Origin: Sindora glabra
Taxonomy: Eukaryota; Streptophyta; Magnoliopsida; Fabales; Fabaceae
Assembly (NCBI GenBank): GCA_020226215.1
Contig: CM035235.1
Location: 2,555,151 to 2,619,150 of the forward strand
DNA length: 64,000 bases
Direction: 5' to 3'
Positions 36,196-49,260 of the stretch are shown here, piece after piece (within the stretch, counting starts at the first letter, position 1; the number at the start of each line of letters is the position of its first letter). A program made the position numbers and the translations under genes. The notes beneath the pieces were generated by a model. That model saw only the letters and a list, made by a program, of their open reading frames with translations, searched no databases and had not been told where the DNA came from.

Positions 36196-37957
36196 TTGAG
36201 GAATTTTCTATTGATTACATAATTCTACTTTTTTTTACGTAGACAAGATGATATAAATGTTAGTTTTAATTAAGTTCAAATGTTGATAAAGAAAGCTAAA
36301 GTTCCTATATTAGGAATTGAAATTCTTTTCAATTAAAAAATGGTTTGGATTTAATAGAGGCTTTGTGATCCATTAATCACTACTCCAATATAATTACAAA
36401 TAAATAGTTAAAGTTCTTCTTATCCATTTAGCTATAAAAATTATGTCATAATCAATAGGTTCAAGAAAAACTAAAAATACCATATAGGTCAAACTTTTAT
36501 AATAAAAATTATTTTATTATTTATTTTGTAAGTTTGAGCCAATATTTAAATAAAAATCTTTATATAAATTTTTAAAAATCTTCTTTTATAAATGCAATTC
36601 ACATAAATACAAATCAAAACTTTTATGCATAGAATTATAAAAAGCAATTTCTATAACTAGGGTTATTCTATTTTTTTAGGGGGGTTCAACTTAAAACATT
36701 TTGTGAAAAATATTTTTATTCCACATATAATTAATTTTTTTTCTAAATTTTAGGGGGCATGTGCCCCCAAGTACAAGAAGCCTTCGATGGGGTAATTTGA
36801 TTTTAAGTAGGTATCAAATTGAGTTAAAATTAAAAAAAAGTAAACATCATAAGTAATGCATACAAATTTTTTAATAAATCTTAGAAAAAAATAGTTTAGA
36901 TGGTAAAGTATTAATAATTAAAGATTAGTTTAGATGAATAAATTTTTAACGATTGAAAGTACAAGTTTGTTAATTATAATTTTTAAAATCATAAATGGGT
37001 TAGATAAAAAAGTGTGAAGTTATGGATAGGTAAAATGTAATTTTTTTCATATACTTATTTTATCTGATCATTGACAAATTTTAAGTTGATCTTCACTTTA
37101 AAATTAAGGCAGTTAAGTGTTCCCAAAAAAAAAAAAATAAATATACATTCCAAACAAAAAATGACTAACTTCTTTTGTCAAGTGAGTAACCACATAACAG
37201 AAGAATTCAAATATGGTTAATCTCAGGCTCTATTTGTTTATTATTTTTAAAAATAATATTTTATTTTTTATTTTTAAAAATTGAAGTTCACACCTAATAA
37301 ATTATTTTCAAAATTTATTTTTAAAAGTTATGATTCTAAATATATAATTTAAAAATAAAAATAAATTTTTAATGTCTTTAATTTGTTCTTTTATTTTAAA
37401 TGCCGATTTTATAATTAAACAAAAAATTTCCCATTTAATTATTCAAACATCTTTCATTTTTTATTTTCTTTAGATTTGAAAATATATTTTGAAAATCAAA
37501 ATAATTTTTAAAATAATTTTAAAGAATAATTTGTAAAAACAACAAAAGGAAAATATATCCAAATAAATCCTTAATTTCTTAGACCACCAATTTCCAAAAT
37601 TTTCAAAGGAATAAAAAGCACATTCTTCTGTTTTGAAACTTATAAAATTTTTACTATGACCCATGATTTCAATTAAAAATATATAAAAATCAATATTATA
37701 CATTATTAAATGAATGATGATATATGTACTGAAAATGAAATTTTGAATAAAATTTAAAAATTACTATTAAATATAAAATAATAAAATAAATTTATAAAGT
37801 TTAATCCAATGCATCCCAAAACTCATTTCCGATATCTACAGTAACTTCCTGATTACATTACTTTCGTGACAAGAAATTGATGGTATTTTTAATTCACATC
37901 ATATTCTAGAAATGTCATAGAAGGATATTATACGTTATTACTTTTATTGTGAGACTT
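35932..37957. other. Duplicated AT-rich spacer, no gene
   Basis: Shared with 53666-55667. It contains the (TA)n tract at 36145-36193 and two short ORFs (for example 37470-37703 minus) that are low-complexity. Copy 3 lacks the long TA tract at the matching point. Confidence 0.6.
36145..36193. repeat. (TA)n microsatellite
   Basis: About 24 TA units, absent from the paralogous spacer. Confidence 0.95.
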
Positions 37958-38788
37958 TTTTTATTTATTTTAATAATATATAATAAATCTTTAGTTTTAT
38001 ATTAAGGTTTATTTCTAAAATATTTCCTTTAAAACACACTAAAATTTCATATTTTATTTTAAATTAAAAAGTAGTTGATAAATATGTATAATAATCATAA
38101 AAAAATATTTTAAAGGAGAACAATATGTAATAGGCATACAAGAAATCTTCTAATTTTAATTTAATTTTTTTTACTAAACTGAAGTTGTAGTATATTAATA
38201 ATTGAGAATTAATACTTAATGCATTATTTGAGAGAGAAAGTATAAGCTACAAGCAATGTAAAAGTTAGTTAAAATGAATTAACCTCAACTTTTAAATTTC
38301 AATGAAATGTATAAGTTATTTTAATCTTATACAGATATCAACGGATTCCTCCTCATTTACTAGCTAGATTAATATTAAAAATTAAGATATTGATATTAGT
38401 TAAAAATGATTTATATCAAATTGAGAATTTAATTTCATTGAAATTTAAATGTTAAGATTCATTCATTTTAATCAATTTTTATATTGTTTGTAGCTTATAT
38501 TTTCCCTTTCAATTAATGCAGTAATTATTAAATTTCAATCATTAATATACTACAACTCCAATTTAATAAAAAAATATTAAATTAAAATTAGAAGATTTCT
38601 TGCATTATTACTGCATATTGTTCTTGTTTAAAATGATTTTTTTATAGTTATTATGTATATTTATCAAGTACTTTTTAATTTAAAATAAAATATACTATTT
38701 TAGTATGTTTTGAAGGAAGTACATTAGAGAAACATCTTAATAAAAAATTAAAGATTTATTCTCTATTATCAAAATAAATAAAAATTTA
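37958..38788. mobile_element. Foldback element, arms near 370-400 bp, copy 1
   Basis: The left arm (about 37958-38330) and right arm (about 38415-38788) are imperfect reverse complements. Paired landmarks include TTATTTATTTTAATAATA / TATTATCAAAATAAATA, AAGAAATCTTCTAATTTTAA / TTAAAATTAGAAGATTTCTT and GTTGTAGTATATTAAT / ATTAATATACTACAAC. The centre is near TAGCTAGATT at about 38372. No ORF is present. Such long near-palindromes are typical of foldback or MULE-related non-autonomous elements. Termini and target duplication are unresolved. Confidence 0.75.
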
Positions 38789-40130
38789 TTCTAATGTATT
38801 CAAATTTAATTACATAAATTGTAAAATCAAATTATAGTAAAAATTTGTGATAAATATAAAATATACATCTTTGTAAATTTTTTAATTATACAAAATATTA
38901 GATAATTACTCGTGAGTATTATAAATAAATAAATAATAAATACGAATGTTCATAACAATATTTAAAGCATTCATGTAATCTAATATATATTTCTACATCA
39001 AAGTATGTTTTATATGCTTAATATATGATTATTTGTAACATAAAATAATTAACTTTAATTCTCAAAAGAAATTTAATAATTGTACATAATAATGATAAAA
39101 CTTATAAATAAATAGAAATCATCCTAATAGTCAAAATAATTTATCTTAAATAAATACATATAATGTATGACAATCATAAAAATAAATAAATAAAGAGATC
39201 ATACCTAATGATTATAAGAGAAGTATTCTAATTTTTATTTTTTTCTAAAATAGAATTTTAGTATACTAATGATTTGAAAATTTATAATTAATATATTGGA
39301 AATAATAAATTACATCTAGCACAAAAATTATATAAAAATGAATTGATCTCAACTTTTTAATTTTGGCGAGATTAATAATTAAAATTCAATATATGTTATT
39401 TAAATTTAAACTAATATCAAAAAATTATTTATCTTTATTTTCATAACTTTAAATATCATTTATAGTAATATATAATTATATATCAATTTTTAATTTATAT
39501 AAAAAATAAAAGTTTCTACGAAAAATGTTATGTTTCGAAAAACGGAGGGAACGTATGTTCGGACAACATTTTCTACAGATAAGGGCTTGGATGAGCAGAT
39601 AGAGAAAAGTTGACATATTCTATATCATATGGCTTTTTCTGTTTGTGATGGCCGTTAAAAGGCACCTGGCACTTTGAGTTCTTCTAAAGCTTGGCATGAA
39701 TAAAGTTTAGTGTTAGGCATTTTGTCGGGTAGTCTGCACCGCTAAAAAATGAGTTTTGTTAGCATAACTGTAAAAATATAATCAATTATTAATTAATTAT
39801 AATATATAATAATTATAATTTTTTATTAATAATATGATTTATAATAATGATTATATTTCTTGAAGGATAATTAGTTAAAAAAATTTTAATAAGAGAAAAT
39901 TCACAATTAATAAATAAGTTATAAAATATAATTTATTATTTAATTATAATTTTTTATCAAAAATATTTACATCAATTATCATTAATAAAATAATCATCAT
40001 TAAACATTATATCATTAGTGAAAAAAATTACAATTATTATACTCTATAATTAATTAATAATCAATTATATTTCTATTACTATACAAGACAAACCCTTAAT
40101 TGAGAAAATCTTGCATAAACTGCCCATACA
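38789..40130. other. Duplicated AT-rich spacer, no gene
   Basis: Shared with 56489-58180. 39535-39760 is less AT-rich and well conserved between copies (for example GATGGCCGTTAAAA and GCACCTGGCACTTTGAGTTC), but it encodes nothing I recognise. Confidence 0.6.
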
Positions 40131-41096
<966 letters not shown>

Positions 41097-42476
41097 TGGA
41101 CAGACAGTACCACACAATTTACTGCGAAGTGAAGAGTTTCTTGGTTGGGCCCAAGCCTAACGAGTTATATTTGAGCACAAATAATGAAAGTACGACGAGC
41201 AATATGAAGAGAGTTGCACATTGCACAAGGTACTAAATACCAAAAATGAAAAAGAAAAGAAAAGAAAAATGACAACTTTTAAATGAGGCTTCCAAAATCA
41301 AAAGAAGCTACAATTAAAAAATCTAACGTTGCAAATGCAATGGGTAAACTAACTTGGCTTTATGGCTAGTTTAAGCCAGCTTCAATTCTAATTCTAAATT
41401 ATTTATATTTAGTAAAAGCAACACCAATTGACAATTACTATATTCTTTATTTTGAATCACAAGTACTAAATACCAAAAAAAAAAAAAAAATTGAATCACC
41501 AGTACTGCTGATTTTAAGTTTCTTCCAGGTGCAGTGTGTTCGTGTTAAAGACCTTTTGAAGAAATAAAGAACTAGAGAATGAGTGGGAAGGAATGCAGCA
41601 GAATTGTTAAGATCAAAATGGTCGTGGAAGGAAAACCCGTAAGTTCTCATGTTGGAAATCGAAAAATTAATGTACTTGTCATGATATTCTATAGAAGTAA
41701 TATTAAGTTTTCAGTATTAATATAGCACTATAATTTTCTTAATAAATTATTTGGTTTGCTCCTTTTTTTTTTCTTATAATCAATTTTAAATTTATTATAT
41801 CTGGCCTTTGATAAAGAGAATTGAATGTACACTTCAGAAAATTAAAGAGAACAAAGGTATTTATAGCTAGGCAAATATAGAAATTTCATCGATAGTTGAT
41901 GTAATATTTTCTACACTACTAATAAATAGAAATATGTCATATCTTTAAAGAATTAATTAAAAATTTTACCAACAAAAGAATTTTAGCAAATTTTAATAAG
42001 ATTGTTGCATATGATAATATGATAGTGTATAACAATTTTACACTATAAATACATCAAAAAGTAATTCTTTAATATTATATAATACTTATTAAAAAATTTT
42101 TAATATTTTAATTTTTGAAATAATTATTTAACGCATTTAATAATTATAAGAATGATATTAAGAAAATTAAAATGAATACAATAAAGAAGTAGGGTCTCGT
42201 TATTCGTGCATAAATATATAGTAAAGAGCATCTTCTTAAAAATTAAAAGAAAAAATAAAGAGCCGCTTTAAACTTGAGAGAACTGCATGCTGCATATTTT
42301 TGCATTTTTGTGTATTTTTTTAATATTTAGTACTTTGTGTATTGTGGACCCATTTGCATTGTTTGTTATACTCATATTTTCTCTGCTCAAATAAAAATGA
42401 TGGGTTGGAGTCGTTGGCGTTGTGTGATGAATTTCTTGTCGCAGCACAGAGCATACACAGCTGGAAATTTAAAGTC
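41097..42476. mobile_element. Long-TIR element, copy 1 (possible gene-fragment carrier)
   Basis: About 170 bp at the left end (TTTGAGCACAAATAATGAAAG ... CAAGGTACTAAATACC) is the imperfect reverse complement of the right end (AATATTTAGTACTTTGTGT ... CTGCTCAAATA). Long terminal inverted repeats are typical of MULEs. The interior is less AT-rich than the flanks and includes splice-like CTTCCAG|GTGCAG. The short ORFs at the ends (41447-41650 minus, 42342-42527 plus) lie in the repeats or in the inverted block and are not credible genes. Termini are approximate because no 9-bp target duplication was found. Confidence 0.55.
41491..41650 (-). other. 160-bp block inverted relative to the paralogous copies
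   Basis: The plus strand here reads CTGCACCTGG-type sequence in reverse: CCAGGTGCAGTGTGTTCGTG. The same block in the other two copies (about 48090-48230 and 60450-60595) reads CACACTGCACCTGGAAG on the plus strand. The inversion is internal to the long-TIR element and is flanked on its left by a duplicated AAGTACTAAATACC and a poly(A) run. Confidence 0.75.
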
Positions 42477-43250
42477 AGGCCCCGTTGTTTTTCAGCGTTC
42501 GCACTAGTGGTCCAAAAATCAACCTAAATTGGGACATTTGGAATTCCCATTCAGCTTACCATTAAATAGGCGTGAGAAATGAATTCTAGCTCATGCATCC
42601 CTCCGCAAACTCTACGAATTTTGATGAATTTAAATTATTTAAAATTAAATTCATTCATTTTACAACTAATATATGAATTGGGAATATGTGGATCACTTCA
42701 CAAACTCACAGTTAAAATTAAATTTTAGTTTTTTTTTTAATAATATAAATTGGTTTGCATCTAATGGATCCACTTATTTTACACTTTTAACATTAAATCC
42801 ATGAGATTGGAGAATTAAATGGAGGAAGTGTGCTTTCTCTAGTCTCTGTTATTCATTGTATTTGAAAAAAAAATAATTTTTATTTATTATTTTAAAAGTT
42901 CAATGAATTTTAAATTATTTTTTTAATTTTATCCTTCTTTTCACTCATTATTTTATAGATTCATCTTACCATATCTCAATAAATTTATCTCATCATATTT
43001 TTCTATTCATTTTCAACTATTTAGGACTATGTGCATAAATTAACAGATGGAGTAAATTTTCATTTTAAATTGAAAGGTAGTTTTCAAAAGCTTGATAAAA
43101 TAAATACAGTAAATTACTTTCTTAATCACTATGAAAATGATTAAATGTTACGGATAATAAAAGATTGAAGAGGTATTAAATACGATAGTAATCAAAACAC
43201 ATGTAATTTCCCCATTGTCTCCTCATTCTTCCAATAGTTAAGGAGCTAAA
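42477..43250. other. Duplicated spacer upstream of the MAGF ORF
   Basis: Conserved in all three copies (49261-50089 and 63266-64000). 42477-42610 is less AT-rich. No ORF. Confidence 0.5.
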
Positions 43251-43406
43251 ATGGCAGGTTTTGTCCAATCTTCCATATTCCATGAACTAAACATAGCAGG
43301 AAGGAGACATGAAGATATTGGCTTTCAAAGTGTTACTCCCAAGTCAATGGTTGGAATTAGGTTGAACAACACCAAATTGCAAAGATCTCAGCAAAAAATG
43401 ACTTGA
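43251..43406 (+). CDS. Short ORF, 51 residues, possible leader fragment of a captured gene
   Basis: ATG at 43251 in a fair context (AAA ATG GC) opens 51 codons beginning MAGFVQSSIFHELNIAGRR and ending at TGA 43404-43406. The region is less AT-rich than its surroundings and is preceded by a CT-rich leader-like stretch. The second copy at 50090 keeps the start and the spaced identities but is frameshifted by a 1-bp deletion after 34 codons. The composition (Ser, basic residues, few acids) would suit a plastid transit peptide, but this is a guess and I do not recognise the protein. Most likely a gene fragment. Confidence 0.3.
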   Translation: MAGFVQSSIFHELNIAGRRHEDIGFQSVTPKSMVGIRLNNTKLQRSQQKMT

Positions 43407-45283
43407 AAAGGGAGAGGCCACCAAACTCCATCCAATGATTAAATTAGGGAGCATTATAGCAAAATTTTAGCATGAAGTAATGAACATAAATATATAATGC
43501 ATATTTGGTGGATGGATAAAAAGATTGATGTACCAATCGTTTAGTGTGGTGATGACACACGACCTTCAATAATTAGCTTGAACCTTCTAAATGAGGGATA
43601 AATCAATAATTCTATTAATACATAATTGACATGAGCAATTATTACCATAACCAATTTTAATTGTTAAGATCAACCATAATAATCGATTTCAATAATTTCT
43701 TACAAGATCTAAGATGTTCTTCTAATTAGATTAATTTTCCAATATGAGTGATAGGGTTAAGTCCACTACAAATTGGTTGTTTATTAGATGATTGGCTATA
43801 TGCTATAGAACTAAAAGAATTAAGGGAAGAAGAAGAGCTGGAAGAAAAAAGCAACTACTACAAATGCTTTGTTATTAAGAGCTGATTTTGCATTACTTAA
43901 TATATATAAGAGACAAAAGTATAATTGAATCATAACTTTTACCTATTACATCAACTATCACTCACATATTTAGCCTAACTTCAAGTTAAGCTATACAACA
44001 AGATTATATCAAAAATAAATTCCACATAATTAGCTAAACACAACCTTTGAAAAACACTTACATTAGTTAAAAAAACATAAAATTTTGCATAATATGACAA
44101 TAAAAGTATCATTAACTTTTGCACCAGCCCATGTCCACTATGATAATCATTAGACTCTATAATATATAAAGTGAAAAGTGATATAGGCCATAAGCTCTAA
44201 GATTAGGCCTCTCTAAAATTTAAGGTGTATTTTAATGGGTAAAGTAAAATATCATTCTTGGTAAAAACATCAAGTGAGTGAGTAATTAGAAACTTAAAAA
44301 TTATTTTTTAAATGTGCTATTACTTATCAAATTCTAATCTCTTGATTTTTTTCATCAAGCATTGTGATGTATCGCTTCACACTTTAAAATATATTAGAAT
44401 CCAATCATCCATGGAGAGGTAAATCTTCTCCTTTCCTTTCTAATTATTTTTCCATCATGTTCAAAAAGAAATAAAGGAGTTTTCTATGAATCATATTGAA
44501 TATAAAAAGAGATTTTTTTTGAATTTATTTCTTTTCAATAGGATATTTGGATAAAAATCAATCCTCATTTGTGGTTATTTTCTAGCCAAATTTTATATTG
44601 TTCTCTTTTTTGGTTGATAGGGGACAAAACAAAAAGAAGTACCACAAACCAATTAAACGAGGAAGAGTTGTACTCTTCATGTTAAACATAAATGAAAAAC
44701 AAAAGAACATTTCAATTAACATGTGAAAGTGTATTACTTTATAAATCTAAGCACTAGGTAGAAGTAGGAGTCCATTTTTTTCTTTTTGGCTCACAAGATA
44801 GTGCAGGAAGAAGAAAGAATTTTTGCTAAATTTAACTAGAGGATTGATTATCATATTTTCTCAAATTCACATTAGATTTGCAAATGTTATTCTTGGTAAT
44901 TTAGGCACTGTAGTAGATTTTTTTACCGATTTTTCTTCTTTTTTACTAGCTAATTTCACATAGTAATTAGTGTTAATTATTGTAATACTTCTATTGAGAA
45001 TTTCACTATTTCGGTAAAGAGTTTTTATACTGGTTTCTCTTTATAAATTCTAGGAAGACTTTGTATCTATCATTTTATTAGTGGGGATTTTTACCAAACT
45101 AAGTTCCATGGTTTTTATTCTTACATTGAGGGGTTTTTTCACATTAAAAATTGTTAGTCTCCTGATTTATTTTTTCGTATTATTTTTTATTTATTTATTT
45201 TATTGTATGTGTGGGAAAAGTCAATTCGAATGAATTATTTAATTTTTGCTACATGTTACTCTAATTCCATTTTTTCTAGTAAA
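43407..45283 (+). mobile_element. Copia LTR (3' part) and unassigned duplicated DNA
   Basis: The segment ends just before a primer-binding-site-like sequence at 45284. Its last 400 bases (T-rich, including TTTTTTCACATTAAAAATTG) look like the R/U5 part of a Tork-type copia LTR. In the paralog the LTR end reads TTTTTCCCAACA. The LTR start was not located; 43670 (TGTTAAGATC) is one possibility. 43890-44080 resembles a promoter or LTR on the minus strand. Confidence 0.4.
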
Positions 45284-45304
45284 TGGTACTAGAGTTCATG
45301 CTCT
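45284..45304 (+). other. Primer-binding-site remnant of copia element
   Basis: TGGTACTAGAGTTCATGCTCT is a degenerate form of TGGTATCAGAGC, complementary to initiator Met-tRNA and used by most plant copia elements to prime reverse transcription. It lies between the LTR end and the gag remnant. Confidence 0.55.
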
Positions 45305-45345
45305 AATATATTTTACTTATGTAAACATAGAGGTTAATGCAAGTA

Positions 45346-47160
45346 AAATGGTATTTTTGAATAGTAAGAAGTATACTTTTTAGAATAGGAAGATGGAATA
45401 TTTGCTTTATGTGAAAGATTACTATTTACTTATATTTACCATTGAAAAACTTAAAAATAAATTAAATTTAGGATAGGATTTGTTGTATAGGCAAGTTTAT
45501 GGATATATTAGGTAATAGGCAGAAGAGAATGTGTGAAATCATATTGAAGAAGAGACATACTTGCATCTTGTGGTTTCTAAGAGAAAAGAAAAGAGTACCT
45601 TATATGCTAACTTAAAAAGTCCATTTATGACCTAAAATAATCTTTTAAACAGTTATACCTCAAATTTAATGAGGTAGTGACTTTTCTTAGGTTCAAGGAG
45701 AATGCAGTTAACCACTGTATTTATATGTTGTTGAATGCGGGTTTTATTATTCTTGTGCTATACGTGGGTGATATTCTCCTTGCAAGCAATAACATGAATT
45801 TGCTAACTGAGACAAAATAAATGTTATCTGAACATTTTAATATAAAGGATCTTGAAAAATGCCTTTTATATTTTAGGGATAGAGATTTGTCATGATAGAT
45901 TCTGGAGTTTGCTTAGTTTATCTCAGCAAATTTACATTAAAAAAGTACTAAAGAGGTTTAACATATTAACTTGCTCTCAGGTTTTTACACTCATTTCAAA
46001 AGGAGAAAATTTCTAAGTCCCAATGCTTTCAAAACGATATTGAAATAGAAAGAATGAAAAATATCTCATATGCATCAATTGTTAGTAGCATAATGTATAT
46101 TTAAGCATGTACATGTTTTAATATAGCTTATGTTATTAGTGTACTAGGGAGATACTAGAGTAATCCTAAAATTAGAGACATTAGACTATTGCAAAGAGAG
46201 TTATAAAGTACCTTCAAGGTACAAAAGATTATATGCTAACCTATAAGATATTAAGAGATCTCCCAGTTACAAGCTACTTAGATTCAAATTTTACCAATTA
46301 TCCAAATGATAAAAAATTTACATCTAGATACATATTTATAATGGCAGGAGGAGTTGTATCATCAAAAAGTGTTAAATAGTCCACTTGTACTGCTATATGA
46401 TTAAAGAATTTTATGACTAGTTTCAAGATTATTGAGAACATCTCAAGACCTTTGACCATCTATTACAACAATACTAGTACTGTAAACTTCTCTCATAACA
46501 ATACAAGTTTTGCCTTTATAAAATATTTTGATATAAAGTATCAATTTGTGCAAGAAAAGGTACACGAGTGTATCACGTGTATTAAACATATTTCCATGGA
46601 TCATATATTCACGGATCCATTGACTAAAGGCTTAGCAATAGGAGTATATCATGATCATGTAATCAATATGGAATTAACTAAGTTTTTGGATGTTTTGGGT
46701 TAATAGGAATACAATAATATAAACTGTTTTCTTGAAATATACATAAATGAAATACTCATATTTGCCATATATTGTACACATTTTTATTATAGCATATTTA
46801 TAGAAATATTTAGACTTTATCTAAATACTGTGATGAGAATAATGATTTCCATTTAGCATCTTGAGCAGATGCTTCGACCCAGTGTGTAAAGATTTACATA
46901 TGATTGTCATAATTTTATTATGTAAATCTTATTTAGCATAAACTTGTTATATATATCCCTATCAAATATTGTATACTGGTCAATGAGATGTAACTGTACA
47001 ATATTTATACTTCATTGATATTCATATCAAATACTATGTTTTATATTATTGGATATTTATGATCTCAATTTAGACTAATGGATGCAAAAATGTCATAATT
47101 TTCTTTTACATTTTATTAAAATAGCCACTATTATTGAATTATATGGTTCAAGTAGGAGAT
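45346..47160 (+). pseudogene. Ty1/copia gag-pol remnant (gag, RT, RNase H), internally deleted
   Basis: Gag is recognisable at 45346-45560 (NRKMEYLLYVKDYYL, then RQVYGYIR). Protease, integrase and the first part of RT are missing. RT resumes near 45600 (KSIYDLK, YLKFNEVVT, active-site YVGD at 45761-45772 in place of YVDD, then DILLASNN). RNase H follows, with its last 96 codons open at 46413-46703 (YYNNTSTVNFSHNN, KYFDIKY, DPLTKGL). Stops and frameshifts break the rest. A 3' noncoding stretch leads to the purine tract AGTAGGAGAT at 47150-47160. The element is dead. The gag and RT parts may come from different copia families. Confidence 0.85.
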
Positions 47161-47576
47161 TGTTGGATTTTCTATTATAAACCTATTAACTCAATAATAA
47201 AATAAAATATAAAAGGATTTAGCTTAATATTAAAGTGACTGAATAGTTTAGACCTAATGGTAATTTAACTCAACTAATGTGATAATGGGTTGTACTCGGC
47301 GATGAGTCGACACATCAATGTTATTAATATAAATAAGAATCATTACTCCTAAACTCTATGATTAACTTTATACACTCCCCATCAGTGTCAAAAACTCTCT
47401 CCAATTAATTTTTTATCTAAGGTTGATAGGAACAACAAATCCTTATTAAAATTCATGATCAAAACCAATTGCGTATAGTTCGTAACTTGTAAGAAATCCT
47501 AATTTTATACTCGCTTATAATGAATTAATCAGGTAATAATAAATCTCTTCCCACATCTAATATTATTTTTTTTACA
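47161..47576 (+). mobile_element. Copia 3' LTR
   Basis: It starts TGTTGGATTTTC directly after the polypurine tract and ends TTTTACA at 47574-47576. It does not resemble the LTR end preceding the primer-binding site at 45284, which argues that the two flanks of this coding remnant are not one intact element. The following base pairs lead straight into duplication copy 2. Confidence 0.65.
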
Positions 47577-47730
47577 TGATTCAATTTGGGATATTATTTT
47601 TATAAAATTTAATTTTAACAAAACTATCTTAAGAAATTTATTAAACAAAGACTTATAAAATACCTACTTCTAATACGTTAAGCACACACTATATACGAAT
47701 AAAATATAATTTTTCTTAAATTTATAGAAA

Positions 47731-49260
47731 TGGACAGTACTCCACAATGAACAGCACAGTGAGGAATTCTTGGCTGGGCACAAGTCCAACGAGTTATATT
47801 TTGAGCACAAATAATGAAAGCATGACGAGCAATATAAATTGGGTCCATATTACACAAGGCACTAAATATTAAAAAAAAATTGCAAAAGAAAAATGACAAC
47901 TTTTAAATGAGGCTTCCAACATCGAAAGAAGCTAAAAGTAAATATCCCATGTCGCAATGGGTAAACTAACTTGGCTTTATGGCTAGTTGAAGCCAGCTTC
48001 AATTCTAATTCCATAAGCACTAATATTTTGTAAAAGCAACACCAATTAACAGTTACTTTACTATTTATGAGCTTAGGGCTTTTCCTCCTACAGCTATTTT
48101 GCTCTAACAATTCTTCTGCTATTCCTTCCCACTCATTCACTAGTTCTTCATTTCTTCGAAAGGTCTAACACGCACACACTGCACCTGGAAGAAACTTAAA
48201 ATCAGCACTTGTGATTTAAAAATTTTTTATAAAATTGAGAGAGGTGGAACTATTTAAATAGTTATAATACGAAGACTGTGAGAAATTAAATCTTGTATGT
48301 TTTAAAAAAAATTTGCTACATGTAAATTAAGAAAAACTTTTGATAATATATATTAGTACTAAAAATTCAGTACTACTCCCATACAAAATTTAAAAAGTTC
48401 AATATTTTTTTATAAATATTAGTTGCAAGATATATCTCAATATATTTTAAGAAATAAAAATCAAATTTAATGTTGAAAATCAAAAAATTAATATACTTTT
48501 AAAAAAATTGTATAGAAGTAATACTAAGTTTTCAATATTAATATAGTTTAGAATTCTTTTCAATAAATTATGTGATTTGTTTGTTTTCTTTTTATAATCA
48601 AATTTAGATTTATTATACCTGGTTTTTTATGAAGAGAATTGAATATACACTTTAGAAAATTAAAGAGAACAAAGGTATTTATAGCTAGTGAAATATAGAA
48701 ATTTCATCAATTGCTAATGTAATATTTTCTACACTACTAACAAATAGAAATATGTCATATCTTTAAAGAATTAATTAAAAATTTTACCAACAAAAGAACT
48801 TTGATAATTTTCAATAAGATTGTTGCATATGACAATATGATAGTGTATAACAATTTTACATTGTAAATACATCAAAAAGTAATTCTTTATATCATCGATA
48901 ATATTAAGTAAATATAATATAATATTTATCAAAAGAGAAGAAATTTTGTTAATATTTTAATTTTTAAAATAATTATTTATCATATTTAGTAATTATAAAA
49001 ATGATATTAAGAAAATTAAGTGCATAAATATATAGTAAAGAGCATCTTCTTAAAAATTAAAAGAAAAAATGAAGAGCCCCTTTAAACTTGAGAGAACTGC
49101 ATGCAGTTTATTTTTACATTTTTGTGTATTTTTTAATATTTAGTACTTTGGGTATATTTGTTATACTCATATTTTCTGTGCTAAAAAATGATGGGCTGGA
49201 CTTGTTAGAGTTGGGTGACGAATTTCTCACAGTACAGAGCATACACAGCTGGAAAGTCCA
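47731..49260. mobile_element. Long-TIR element, copy 2 (most complete)
   Basis: The ends TGGACAGTAC and GTCCA-ward CAGCTGGAAAGTCCA bound inverted arms of about 165 bp; GGGTCCATATTACACAAGGC pairs with the strand opposite ACTTTGGGTATATTTG. On the minus strand the interior (48140-47862) holds a 92-codon ORF with a NEWEGIAEELLEQN segment, preceded by TTCTTCCAG|GTGCAG, a splice-acceptor-like site. This could be a captured exon, but no family is recognised and the other copies have stops here. The plus ORF 49088-49360 lies in the right arm. Confidence 0.55.

Noticed and set aside
42342..42527. ORF with HSWKFKVRPR segment, also present at 49088 and 63154
   Set aside because: It lies in the right arm of the long-TIR element; the frame is not preserved and recurs only because the DNA is duplicated.
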